NCBI RefSeq assembly: GCF_012641395.1
Contig: NZ_JABAIH010000029.1
Location: 1 to 37,801, forward strand
DNA: 37,801 bases
From: Rhizobium sp. P32RR-XVIII
GTDB lineage: Bacteria > Pseudomonadota > Alphaproteobacteria > Rhizobiales > Rhizobiaceae
Direction: 5' to 3'
Shown here: positions 1-9,500 of the stretch, piece after piece
How the letters are laid out: every line of letters starts with the position of its first letter
Position numbering within the stretch: the first letter of the stretch is position 1
The notes under the pieces: model-generated
Seen by the model: only the letters and a program-made list of their open reading frames with translations
Told to the model about the DNA's origin: nothing
Databases searched by the model: none
Position numbers and translations under genes: made by a program

Positions 1-48
1 CGGCTATTGGCGTTCCATTGCAGGGTTGTTTCGAAAACCGAGGCGATA

Positions 49-62
49 GTTACAAATGTAAT
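49..62. promoter_or_regulatory. Imperfect GTTAC-N4-GTAAC palindrome (left edge)
   Basis: The site reads GTTACAAATGTAAT and matches 9 of 10 positions of the palindrome seen upstream of tlde1 and between clpV and tssA. Any gene it serves would lie to the left of the window, or it may be a chance match. Assignment is by similarity to the two perfect sites only. Confidence 0.3.
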
Positions 63-158
63 AGATAGCGCTTCGCAATCAAATCCTGGGCGATGCTTTG
101 ACAATCACACTTGGTTGATTCATCGGGTCGTTGGTAAACGAGCATCTGCTTGTTGTTT

Positions 159-179
159 GGGACTTGGTCGCCAAGTCCC
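159..179. other. Perfect 9-bp stem-loop downstream of the tlde1 frame
   Basis: GGGACTTGG and CCAAGTCCC are perfect inverted arms around the three-base loop TCG. It lies about 90 bp beyond the end of the minus-strand tlde1 reading frame. It could be a 3' stem-loop or terminator of that transcript, but no T-run follows it on either strand, so an intrinsic terminator is unproven. The rest of 1-270 shows no recognisable gene. Confidence 0.4.
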
Positions 180-270
180 CGCCGCGTGATACATGGCCGC
201 GAGCTGAATGCTCATCGAGATTTGCAGGAGATGTCGATGTAGCCGCCGGTTTCCGGAATCCGACGGGGTG

Positions 271-1422
271 TCACGAGTCCTTCGCGGCTGGCCTGATCGG
301 TCGGCGGGATGGTTGGTTGTTGCCCACCCCTTTGCCGCCTCGAGCAGACCGAGAGGCTTCGTGATGCACACCTTCATCCACGGCGCCGCAACCGGCGAAC
401 AATTCGCACTTCTGGCCGAGCCTGTGACGATCGAGACATCGGACGTTAGTTGCCTTGCAAACCTTGACCTGCTGCTTTCCATCTCGCTGAGAATTGCCCT
501 CGCGACCTGTCAAACTCGCATGGGCGGCGACGACCAAGCGTTTGACCTCGCCCTTAACGTACCCTTCCAGAAATTTATTGTAATTTTTGAAGACCAAGCA
601 TCCATTTGAAAAGCCCTGCGGGCCGAGCATGTAACTGTGCGCAAGCAAGCCGTCGCGGCCGTAGATGTCGCCGCTGCCCACCGGGATGAGGCGCAGCGCG
701 TGGACGCCATGAAAAAGCTGCTCGCGCAATACGAGATCATAGACGTTTGGTGGTGTAGGCCCGCGATTTTTTTCGTCCGCCTCATCGGGATTGTCCAACA
801 TGTCGCCGAGCCCCGAGTGCGCTTCCAATCGCTCGCCATTTGGCATGTAGACGATATGCGCGCCAATATCGTAAACCGCGGTCAACCGATCGGCGTGGCG
901 CATCGGTTTGAAGTCACGATGGTGAGCCCCACCACGGGGGAGGGCGGCTCTCCACGTCTCCTGAATATGTCTGGGAATCGCCTGTGTCGACGGGATGTTT
1001 GCTGGCGCCCCCAGTGTTGCGGCAGGCGCCGATGGGGGCAAACAGAATTTCGACTCGGCCGGACAACTTTGCACTGGCGAAATTGGCGTGGGCCGCAAGG
1101 AAAATCCAGGGTCAATATGTGAGCTATCAGGGTTTGCGGAAGCGATAACACTCGGCGCATCCGGCGCTTCATCGGCGGCGAGAGACGCTGCAAGACAGAT
1201 GTCCGACGACCCTGCCGCGACGAATGCGCCGAGACTAAAGGCGATGGCACCCCAAACAGCATAAGAAAGAATTCTCCGATCTCTGCGACCATCCGCGAGT
1301 AGGACTGAAATGTGTGTTGTAACGGCCTTGTATGGTTTTGGTTGCGCCAGCCGGAATAGTCCGCCTGCTGCTTGGCCTGAAAAATCCAGGTGTGTTCCGC
1401 GCTCGCCGAATTGTGCATTCAT
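271..1422 (-). CDS. tlde1: Tlde1-like (DUF2778) L,D-transpeptidase-fold protein, probable T6SS effector
   Basis: This looks like a DUF2778/Tlde1-family protein. Tlde1 of Salmonella is a T6SS effector that acts in the target periplasm on peptidoglycan peptide stems by L,D-carboxypeptidase/transpeptidase-like exchange. A hydrophobic segment lies near residues 55-75 (AIAFSLGAFVAA), then a proline-rich linker. The catalytic region contains YMPNGERLEAHSG, then LLAHSYM and FSNGCLVF, giving a predicted His262/Cys275 pair, and ends at VKRLVVA. The chosen ATG at 1422 has AAGGGA nine bases upstream; a TTG two codons earlier is also open. About 80 polar residues of no recognised family follow the domain, which is unusual and suggests a 3' frameshift or read-through. 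It sits just outside the T6SS operon and has a perfect GTTAC-N4-GTAAC site about 75 bp upstream. Effector role is inferred from family and position. Confidence 0.8.
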   Translation of the reverse strand: MNAQFGERGTHLDFSGQAAGGLFRLAQPKPYKAVTTHISVLLADGRRDRRILSYAVWGAIAFSLGAFVAAGSSDICLAASLAADEAPDAPSVIASANPDSSHIDPGFSLRPTPISPVQSCPAESKFCLPPSAPAATLGAPANIPSTQAIPRHIQETWRAALPRGGAHHRDFKPMRHADRLTAVYDIGAHIVYMPNGERLEAHSGLGDMLDNPDEADEKNRGPTPPNVYDLVLREQLFHGVHALRLIPVGSGDIYGRDGLLAHSYMLGPQGFSNGCLVFKNYNKFLEGYVKGEVKRLVVAAHASLTGREGNSQRDGKQQVKVCKATNVRCLDRHRLGQKCELFAGCGAVDEGVHHEASRSARGGKGVGNNQPSRRPIRPAAKDS

Positions 1423-1959
1423 CTCCAATCTTCCCTTCAGGCGAAGAAAATTGGTGATGGCGCGCTACCGGTTTATTTCATCGTTTCCAAAAAACGTTAC
1501 GCGCGTAACAGACAGAGTCTTGTGGCCCGGTTGTTTTCTTGCACCCCGTCAAGTGAAAGGGGCCGAATGTCGTCGTAGGCCGTTGGGTTGTTGGTTTTGC
1601 CATGTGCGACTCCGCTGCTCGGCGCTATGAGGGATGCCAGGAACCGTCTGTGACTTTCGGGGCCAGCGGAGCCTAGCCGGAAATCGGGTTGCAGCGCTGA
1701 ACGCCGGGCGTTAGGACGCGGGAGCCATTCCCACCGGATTTTGAGGCGCGATGTCCGCCCAAACCTTGCAGCCAACCTTCGCTGGCGCGTTAGGCAAGAT
1801 GCGTGAGCGACCAGCGTTGCAATTGTAGCGATTTCGCATGGCTCTGAAACAAAGCCGTAGCCTTGGCTTCGGATAGTCCCTGCTCATTGGGCTTGGCCTC
1901 GGTGATCGGGGGCTGATTGCGACAACCCACGGAGTGGCTGGCTGGGTTACGGGATTGAA
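1423..1959. other. Intergenic region between tlde1 and the tagH operon
   Basis: This 537-bp region separates the minus-strand tlde1 from the plus-strand lipoprotein gene that opens the tagH-pppA operon. It must hold both promoters. The clearest element is the palindrome at 1496-1509. Open frames here match no family I recognise and lack convincing ribosome sites, so I call no gene. Confidence 0.5.
1496..1509. promoter_or_regulatory. Perfect GTTAC-N4-GTAAC operator-like palindrome upstream of tlde1
   Basis: GTTAC-GCGC-GTAAC is a perfect 14-bp palindrome 74-87 bp upstream of the tlde1 ATG. The same half-sites with the same four-base spacer occur between clpV and tssA. The geometry (5-bp arms, N4) is that of dimeric helix-turn-helix regulators such as the CRP/FNR superfamily; the regulator itself is not in the window. 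Confidence 0.55.
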
Positions 1960-2379
1960 ATGATCAGGTTTAGGTTCGTCATCGTACTTGTCGTCGTGCT
2001 TGCAGGCTGCAATCAGCTTGGTCCGAATTTGGGCGCGCACACAGTGGCAAGCTATCGATGTGTACCGTCCGATGCGGCCTCTGGCTTTCCGGGCGGCGCC
2101 TCGACCAGCGGCCATCAGGCCCACGGGCTAACGGTCCGTTACGATGCCTTCGGTCAGCACGCGCTGCTCAGTGTTGCCGGCGGCGAGGTCGACACACTCA
2201 ACCTAGTGCCGGGCGTGAAGGGCCGTCTCTACGCCAACTCGAAATACGCGTGGGAAAACAACGAACATACGAACCTTCTCACAGACCTTGCGGAGGTTCA
2301 GGTCTACCGCTGCACCCGCGTTGCGACTGAGCAGGGCGTCGCGGTGCGGCCGAAGGTGAGGGGAGTTCCATGGCTTTGA
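1960..2379 (+). CDS. Small MliC-like lipoprotein, possible Tlde1 immunity or accessory protein
   Basis: A 139-residue protein with an N-terminal hydrophobic stretch (VIVLVVVLAG) ending in the lipobox LAGC, so it should be lipidated and face the periplasm. The mature part has the YxC...LTVRYD...ALLSVAGG...L...GRLYA...W...YRC layout of MliC-type beta-barrel lysozyme-inhibitor domains, with the two outer cysteines preserved; the match is by eye. It is in the place where many T6SS clusters keep tssJ, but I see no TssJ sequence pattern. It overlaps tagH by 10 bp, so it is translated with the T6SS operon. Given the nearby tlde1, a role as periplasmic immunity protein is plausible but inferred; the alternatives are a general lysozyme inhibitor or a divergent TssJ substitute. 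Confidence 0.6.
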   Translation: MIRFRFVIVLVVVLAGCNQLGPNLGAHTVASYRCVPSDAASGFPGGASTSGHQAHGLTVRYDAFGQHALLSVAGGEVDTLNLVPGVKGRLYANSKYAWENNEHTNLLTDLAEVQVYRCTRVATEQGVAVRPKVRGVPWL

Positions 2380-3701
2380 CATTGAGCATCCTGCGCTGTC
2401 CCGATGGAGTGCCGCCGGAAACGCGGCAGGTTAGCGGTGGCGAATTTACCATCGGACGAGGGACCGAATGCAATTGGGTCCTGCCGGATCCGCAGCGCGT
2501 GCTGTCCAAGCGACATTGCGCCGTGGCCTTCGATGGCAAGGTCTGGCGGGTGATCGACACCAGCACCAATGGCACTTTCCTTAATCAAGAAACGGACCGG
2601 CTCAACGTCGACGCGCCCAGGGTGCTCAGGGACGGGGATCGACTTGTGTTCGGCGCGTATGAGATCGAGGCGGCTCTCGATCGTCAGCCATCGGAGCCGA
2701 TCCGCGAGCGCCCGGTCCCGGACGGTAGCCCCGGCGAGCTCACCGGCGACCGCCTGACGCGAGACCCTTTCCCGAGGATGGGGCTTGATCCGCTGGCCGT
2801 CACCCTCAAATCCGACGACCTGTCCCTGAATGCCGGGCCAGACGGCTGGTCCGTGGACAAGTTTATCGGCTCGCCTCAGGCGATTTCCGATAACGTTCCG
2901 GTGATCCAGGAGAATTTCCGCGCACCTCGCACCTCCTTCGAACTGCTGCCGGAGGACTGGGATGCGGAGCGGGCGAACGACACCGTGCCAGAATCGAGCC
3001 AACCAGCGCTGCCGGTGGCTGCGAAACCCGGAGCACCTCCAGAGATATCCGTCCCATCAATTGTCTCGGCCCAAGCAGCGCAAGTGGTCGGCGTCGCTGA
3101 TCAGGGTGGAGCCTTGATGGATGCGCTGGCTGCCTTCATCGCAGGGGCGGGGCTGCAGGGCACCACCCAGGGCGAGCCGATAGAATTGCTGCGCGGAATG
3201 GGCGAGGCCTTCCGAGCAATGGTGACCGGCCTTCGCCGCATGATGATGGCCCGGGCTGCGATCAAGGGCGAATTCCGTATCGAACAGACGGTCATCCGAC
3301 CCGTCGGCAACAACCCGCTGAAATTCTCGGCAAGCGACGAGGATGCGTTGGCGGCGTTACTTGGGATCGGCGGCCGCCGCGACATGACGGCGAAGGACGC
3401 AGTAGCCGATGCGTTACGAGACATGCGCCTGCATGAGCTGGCGATGTCGTCGGCAATGCAGCAGGCGGTGCAGCACCTTGTCGCCGAACTTGATCCGGCG
3501 CGTGTGAAGCGGGGAATCGAGCGCGAAACTTTGGATATTATGCCGGGGCGGTACAAGGCACGCAGCTGGGATGCCTATGAAGCCCTGCACGGCAGCATCC
3601 TGCAGGCTCTTGCCGACGACTTTGACAGCGCGTTCGGCAAATCCTTCGCCCGGGCCTATGAGCAGGCGATGTCCGAGATCGCGGGCCAGCTTGATGAATA
3701 G
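2370..3701 (+). CDS. tagH: TagH/Fha, FHA-domain protein of the T6SS phosphorylation switch
   Basis: A 443-residue cytoplasmic protein. An N-terminal FHA domain spans about residues 20-95, with the FTIGRG, SKRHCAV and STNGTFLN signatures whose Arg, Ser and Asn bind phosphothreonine. A long Pro/Ala linker follows, and then a C-terminal T6SS-FHA domain from about residue 245 (LMDALAAFIAGAGL, ALLGIGGRRDMTAKDAV). In Pseudomonas and Agrobacterium, Fha proteins dock on a threonine-phosphorylated T6SS partner after PpkA acts and trigger assembly. Here ppkA- and pppA-like genes are in the same locus. The ATG at 2370 has GAGGGGAG upstream and overlaps the lipoprotein stop. About 110 bp without a gene separates it from tssK. 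Confidence 0.93.
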   Translation: MALTLSILRCPDGVPPETRQVSGGEFTIGRGTECNWVLPDPQRVLSKRHCAVAFDGKVWRVIDTSTNGTFLNQETDRLNVDAPRVLRDGDRLVFGAYEIEAALDRQPSEPIRERPVPDGSPGELTGDRLTRDPFPRMGLDPLAVTLKSDDLSLNAGPDGWSVDKFIGSPQAISDNVPVIQENFRAPRTSFELLPEDWDAERANDTVPESSQPALPVAAKPGAPPEISVPSIVSAQAAQVVGVADQGGALMDALAAFIAGAGLQGTTQGEPIELLRGMGEAFRAMVTGLRRMMMARAAIKGEFRIEQTVIRPVGNNPLKFSASDEDALAALLGIGGRRDMTAKDAVADALRDMRLHELAMSSAMQQAVQHLVAELDPARVKRGIERETLDIMPGRYKARSWDAYEALHGSILQALADDFDSAFGKSFARAYEQAMSEIAGQLDE

Positions 3702-3815
3702 TGCTGCACCGCGGCCGACTGATTGTAATTTCCCGGTGATGAGAAAGGCCGTGATGGATATCCGCATGCCGCAGGTGCGGCGGGCGGTGCGGCGTAGGTT
3801 TTGGAGGAGAACGAC

Positions 3816-5141
3816 GTGACGTGGAACAGTCGGATCGCGTGGCAGGAAGGGATGTTCCTTCGTGCCCAGCATTTCCAGCAGCAGGACCGGTGGGTCGAGG
3901 CTCAGATCCGGGGCAGCGTCGCCGCGTTGCAGCCCCATCCCTGGGGCCTGACGGAAATGACCATATCGCGCGACCTGCTGGCAACCGCGCGGTTCGCGGT
4001 CGCTTCGGTGGCCGGGGTGTTTGAAGACGGCACACCATTTGCCATTCCCGGTGACGCGGATCTTCCACCTCCGCTGCTTGTGACCGATACGGTGAGGAAT
4101 GTGCTCGTCTATCTCTCGATCCAGGTGCGCGAGCAGGGCTCGCTCGAGATCGGGTCCATGAATGAGGAGGGCCGCTATCGCTTGCAACCGTTCGAAGCGT
4201 ACGACACCCATTCGGGCATGCCGCAGCCTGCGGAATTGCAGATCGGGCAGCTGAAGCTGCGCTACGTGCTCGAGACCGACGACCGCGAAGGGTATATCTG
4301 CCTGCCGCTGGCGCGCATCACCGAGGTGACGCCGGACCGGCGCGTGGTGCTTGATGAGCGCTGGATTCCGCCGGCCATGACCTGCTCCGCGGTGGCACCG
4401 CTCGCCGCGCTGCTGGTGGAGCTGGCCGGCATGCTGAACCAGCGCGGCGAAGCGATCGCGGCGCGGGTAACCGCGGTGGGGACCAAGAGTAATACCGAGG
4501 TAGCGGACTTTCTGCTGCTGCAATCGGTCAACCGCTGGCAAGCCCTAGTCAGCCACCTGGCGGATTCCGGGAACATTCATCCCGAAACCCTCTACCGCGT
4601 ACTAATTCAGATGGCCGGTGAGTTCGCTACTTTCACCGATGCGCGGCGCCGGCCCAACAGCTATCCGGCCTATCGGCACGAGGATCTGCAGCGCAGCTTC
4701 ACTCCGGTTATGGCCGATGTCCGCCGTTCGCTCTCGGCCGTCCTCGAACAGACGGCAATCCGCATCCCGCTGCAAGAGCGTCAGCACGGCGTTCGCGTCG
4801 GCCCAATCGTAGACCGGACGCTTCTTAGCGGAACCAGCTTCGTGCTCGTGGTGCAGGCCGACATGGCGGTGGAGGCGCTACGACGCGCCTTTCCGGGCAA
4901 GGCCAAGATCGGCGCAGTGGAGCATATCCGCGAACTGGTGAACGTAGCGCTACCCGGTATCGACCTGCAGCCATTGCCCGTGGCTCCGCGGCAGATGCCG
5001 TTCATCGCTGGCGCGCAGTATTTCGAGCTGGATCGCAATAGCCCGCATTGGCAGCAGATGCAGTCGTCCGGGGGCTTCGCCATCCATGTGTCGGGAGATT
5101 TCCCCAACTTGGCGCTGGATCTCTGGTCCATCCGCAGCTGA
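3816..5141 (+). CDS. tssK: TssK, T6SS baseplate subunit
   Basis: TssK trimers connect the baseplate to the TssL/TssM membrane complex. The N-terminus WNSRIAWQEGMFLRAQHFQQQDRW is highly characteristic of TssK, and the 441-residue length is normal for the family. The start is GTG at 3816: GGAGGAG lies about seven bases upstream, and translation from it begins directly with the conserved VTWNSRIAWQEG; the in-frame TTG at 3801 would put the Shine-Dalgarno inside the gene. TssL follows after 11 bp. Role is from family knowledge; identification is direct from sequence. Confidence 0.95.
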   Translation: MTWNSRIAWQEGMFLRAQHFQQQDRWVEAQIRGSVAALQPHPWGLTEMTISRDLLATARFAVASVAGVFEDGTPFAIPGDADLPPPLLVTDTVRNVLVYLSIQVREQGSLEIGSMNEEGRYRLQPFEAYDTHSGMPQPAELQIGQLKLRYVLETDDREGYICLPLARITEVTPDRRVVLDERWIPPAMTCSAVAPLAALLVELAGMLNQRGEAIAARVTAVGTKSNTEVADFLLLQSVNRWQALVSHLADSGNIHPETLYRVLIQMAGEFATFTDARRRPNSYPAYRHEDLQRSFTPVMADVRRSLSAVLEQTAIRIPLQERQHGVRVGPIVDRTLLSGTSFVLVVQADMAVEALRRAFPGKAKIGAVEHIRELVNVALPGIDLQPLPVAPRQMPFIAGAQYFELDRNSPHWQQMQSSGGFAIHVSGDFPNLALDLWSIRS

Positions 5142-5152
5142 GCGAGTCCTGA

Positions 5153-6511
5153 ATGAGCGACAATCCCTTTGCCGAACCGGGAGACGACGAAAGCACGGTC
5201 ATCCGCCCGATTCCGGGGGGGCGTGGCGCCGGTCCGACCAACCCCGTGCCGCCGCCTACCATCGCCGAGGCCGCCGCCGGTGTACCAGCGGCCCCCGAGA
5301 CGCGGGCTGAATTCGCCGAATTGCCGTCGATCGGGGCATCGCCGATCGTGGCGGCCGCGGCGCCGCTGTTGTCGCTGGTGGCACGGCTGCGCAACGCCTT
5401 CTCGGTGCCTGACCCAGCCAGCCTGCGGGAAAGTGCTATCCAGGAGATGCGCCGTTTCGAGAAGGCCTTGCGCGACCAGAGCCTGCCGATGGAGCAGATT
5501 CGCCTGTCGCACTATGCGCTCTGCGCCAGCCTAGACGACGTGGTGCAGAATACCCCTTGGGGAAGCCGCGGCCCCTGGGCGGACGCATCGCTGGTCTCGA
5601 CGTTCCATCAGGAGGTGCGTAGTGGGGAACGCTTCTTCGATTTGCTGGAGCAACTGCGCCAGAATCTCGGGACCTTCCTGCCCGTGGTCGAGCTTATGTA
5701 TCTTTGCATGTCGCTCGGGATGCAGGGCCGCTACCGGTTGTCGGCGCGCGGTCCCGCCGAACTCGACCGGGTTCGAGAGGAAACCTATGTCGCAATCATG
5801 CGGCAGAGGCGGCCGGTCGAACGTGGCCTTTCAATTCACTGGAGGGGCGTTACGGCGCCCTACCGCCAGATGCGGAGTTTCCCGGTCTGGCTCGCGGCGT
5901 TGCTCGCGACAGGCTTGCTGGTGCTGATTTACGCGCTGCTCGCTTACAGCATCAACAGGTCGTCGGACCGGCTGTTCGATGCGGCCCGTTCGCTTCCCCC
6001 GACGCACATGCCGATCATCACGCGCACTGCCCCGCCCAAGCCAGTGCCGCCAACTCCGGGTCCGCCGGGAGAACTCGACAAGCTGGCGGACTTCCTTGAT
6101 CCAGAGGTGAAAGAGGGTCTCGTGACCGTTGCCGGCACGGATGCGGTGCCAATCGTCCGAATCCTCAATCTCGGCATGTTTAGATCGGGCAGCGCCGTCG
6201 TCGAACAAAAGTTCCTGCCTGTCCTTGCACGGATTGGTCAATCGCTGCGGGCGGAACCGGGCCACGTGGACGTTGTCGGCTATACCGACAACCAGCCCAT
6301 CCACACGGTGAAGTTCCCGTCGAACTTCCAGCTGTCGCAGGCTCGAGCTCAGGCAGCCGCGGCGGTGATCTCGAATGCGATCGACGATCCGTCCAGGCTG
6401 TCGACGCACGGGCGGGCCGATGAAGACCCCATCGCCTCCAACGATACGCCGGACGGGCGCCAGCAGAATCGGCGCATTGAAGTTGTCTTGCATAGAAAAA
6501 GTCCCGACTGA
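5153..6511 (+). CDS. tssL: TssL (DotU/IcmH) with C-terminal OmpA-like peptidoglycan-binding domain
   Basis: TssL is the inner-membrane partner of TssM. This 452-residue form has a disordered acidic N-terminus rich in Thr/Pro (DDESTVIRPIPGG), then a DotU domain at about residues 60-240 (ALCASLDDVVQNTPWG, TFHQEVRSGERFFDLLEQL). One membrane helix lies at about 243-268 (VWLAALLATGLLVLIYALLA). A periplasmic OmpA-like domain runs from about 320 to the end (VDVVGYTDN, LSQARAQAAA, TPDGRQQNRRIEVVL). In Agrobacterium TssL is the PpkA substrate that recruits Fha; the Thr-containing N-terminus here is a candidate phosphosite, which is inference. Its stop overlaps the tssM start as TGATG. Confidence 0.94.
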   Translation: MSDNPFAEPGDDESTVIRPIPGGRGAGPTNPVPPPTIAEAAAGVPAAPETRAEFAELPSIGASPIVAAAAPLLSLVARLRNAFSVPDPASLRESAIQEMRRFEKALRDQSLPMEQIRLSHYALCASLDDVVQNTPWGSRGPWADASLVSTFHQEVRSGERFFDLLEQLRQNLGTFLPVVELMYLCMSLGMQGRYRLSARGPAELDRVREETYVAIMRQRRPVERGLSIHWRGVTAPYRQMRSFPVWLAALLATGLLVLIYALLAYSINRSSDRLFDAARSLPPTHMPIITRTAPPKPVPPTPGPPGELDKLADFLDPEVKEGLVTVAGTDAVPIVRILNLGMFRSGSAVVEQKFLPVLARIGQSLRAEPGHVDVVGYTDNQPIHTVKFPSNFQLSQARAQAAAAVISNAIDDPSRLSTHGRADEDPIASNDTPDGRQQNRRIEVVLHRKSPD

Positions 6512-9500
6512 TGGAAAACCTTCAATACCTTGCCGCCTACTTCGTCAATCGCTGGACGTACAGTTTCGCTGGCGTCGGTATGGCCAGCATGCTGGTCTGG
6601 TATTTGGCGCCCCTGATGCCGGGCTTCGACGGCTACCTCGCCCGCACCTTGCTGGTCCTAGCTATGGTCGTGATCTGGGCGGGTGTGAATGGCTCAATCA
6701 GCTGGGTTCGCCGCCGCCGCGAAAACAAGCTGGCAGCCGGCCTGACCGAGGAATCGGCTTCGGATGAGCGGGATGTCCGGGCTGCGACGGCCGAGGAGGT
6801 CGCGCGTCTGCGCGAGCGGGTGCGCATCGTCCTTCGCCGTTTGCGGAAGGGGCGACGGAAGGGCTATCTCTATGAGCAACCCTGGTATGTGTTGATCGGG
6901 CCGCCTGGCTCGGGCAAGACGACCGCCCTTCTCAATGCCGGGCTGAAGTTCCCGATGGGGCAGCTCGATGGAGAGGACGCGGCGGTGGGCGGCGTCGGCG
7001 GCACCCGACTCTGCGATTGGTGGTTCGCCGATGAGGCGGTGTTGATCGACACGGCCGGGCGCTACACGACGCAGGATTCCGATGCGCCAGTCGACCGCGC
7101 CGGTTGGGAAGGCTTCCTCGATCTCCTGCGACGGACACGCAAGCGCCAGCCGCTCAACGGCGCCATCGTCGTCGTCTCGCTCACCGACATCGCGGCTGCC
7201 GATCCGGCGACACGGGCTGCCCATGCCCGCACAGTGCGCCGGCGCGTCACCGAGCTCTCCGACCGGCTCCGCCTGCGCGTGCCGGTCTATATGGTTGTCA
7301 GCAAGGCGGACCAGTTGGTCGGCTTCAATGAATATTTCGACGACCTCGATGCGGAGGGCCGTGGCCAGGTCTGGGGCATGACCTTCCCGCTGGCCAAGGG
7401 GGCAGAGACCTTTACCGACGAATTCCGCCTGCTTCTGGATCGCCTGGACGAACGGATGTTCGAGCGACTGCAGGCCGAACGTGCGCCCGATCGGCGCGCA
7501 TTGCTTGGCGGCTTCCCGCTGCAACTCGCCAGTCTCCAACAGCCTCTGGCCGACTTCCTGGCTCAGGCCTTTGGTGGAACCCGGCTCGACCCGGCGCCAT
7601 TCCTGCGCGGCGTCTACATCACCTCCGCAACGCAGGAGGGAACCCCGATCGACCGGCTGACCGGCATGCTGTCACGGTCCTTCGGAATCGATCAGAAGCG
7701 TGCTCCCAGCCTGCGGCCGGTCGCAGGGCGCAGCTATTTCCTGGAGCGCATGCTAGGCGAGGTCATTCTCGGTGAATCGCTGCTCGTCTCCACGAATTCC
7801 AAGCGGATACGGCATTGGCGTCTGCTGCGTATCGCCAGCCTCAGTGCAATCGCGGCCGTGACGCTCGCTATATCGCTCGGACTCTGGCGTGTGGAGGCAA
7901 GTAACCGCCTGGCCGTCGAGCGCGCCGACGAAGCGATCGCAGGCTATCACCAGCAGTTGGCCGGCGCGGATCTCGACCCCGTATCGAATGACGACTTGAC
8001 CCACATTGTGCCGCTACTCGATGCCGCGCAGGTGTTACCGCGTGAACCGGAGAACTGGCTCACCGGCGTCTTTGGTCTATCGCAGTCAGAGAAGCTGGAG
8101 GCCGTCGAACGGTTAATCTATCACGACTCTTTGGAGCGGATCTTACTGCCGCGTCTGATTTGGCGGCTCGAGCAACAGATGCGCAGCCAGATGGACAAGC
8201 CCGATTTCGTCTTTGAAGCAACGCGAGTATATCTCATGCTCGGCGGCGCCGGGCCGCTAGATCCCGCTTTGGTGCGAGACTGGATGGCGCTCGACTGGTC
8301 GGCCCGGTTCCCCGGCGTCCTGAACGCTCAGCTCCGGGAACATTTGCTCGCGCATCTGAACGCGTTGCTTTCGGACCCGCTTCCACCGGTGACCTTGGAT
8401 GGGGCACTGGTGCAGACCGCGCGCGCGTCCTTCAGCCGCGTATCGCTCGCTGCTCGAGTGTACGGCCGGATTCGCCCCGCCGCCTCAGCGAAGTCCGTGC
8501 CGGACTGGACGCCGTCCGCCGAGCTTGGTTCGGCCGGCTCTTCGCTCTTTACCCGCGTCTCCGGCAAGTCGCTCGCCGAGGGAATACCGGGGTTCTTTAC
8601 TGTCGCGGGTTTCCAGAAAGTGCTGCTGCCCAACCTACTTGGGGCGACCCAGGCGGCGGCTAACGAAAGCTGGATTCTCGGGCAAACGCAGAAGACGCCG
8701 TCGGACAGGACGGAAAGCGAGACGCTTGAGCGCGAGGTCGTCGCACTCTATTCCGCCGACTTCCTGAAGCAGTGGGACGACATGCTCAACGACCTTGCAT
8801 TGGCGCCATTCGAGGACCGGCCAGCAGCGATCCAGGGTCTCTATGTGCTGTCCGCGCCGCAATCGCCGATGCGCGACCTGTTAAAATCGATCGCATTGGA
8901 ACTGACCTTCATGCCGACTGGTCAGCCGACCGGGGATGGCACTCCGGCGCCTGCAGGGGATCCCAGTGTCGCGGCAGCCGCGACGGCGCAACAGAAGTCC
9001 CTCGCCGCGGCGATCGGTGGCGCCGCCACACCCGACGCCGCCTCGATGCCGGCGATTGTCGACCTGGATCAGCACTATCGGCCGCTTCGGGACTTTGTGG
9101 GCGACGGCCAGGCAGAGCCGATCACGGGCGTATTCCGGTTGATCAACATGCTGCAACAGGAGCTTGCTCAACTCGGTCCCGATGCATCGAACGTGCCGGC
9201 AACGCTACAGGGTAGCGGCGACCCGGTGCAGCTTCTGCTGGCCGAGTCGCAACGCCAGCCCCCGCCACTGGCGCGTTGGCTGCAGCAGATCGCGGATTCC
9301 GGCAGGAGCATGATCACGGGCAGCGTCCAGCATGCGGCAGCGGCGGCGTTTTCCGCTGCTGACGGCCCCAGCAAGCTGTGCGGGACCGTGGTGACCCGTC
9401 AGTTCCCGTTCTCCTCCTCTAACGAGGATGCACCCCTGGACGACTTCGCCCGACTATTTGGACCGGCCGGAGTGCTGGATACTTATTTCCAACGCCAGAT

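Noticed and set aside
1960..2379. The lipoprotein as TssJ
   Set aside because: Position and lipobox fit, but the mature sequence looks MliC-like with paired cysteines and lacks the TssJ pattern around a Leu-rich VRIYQL segment.
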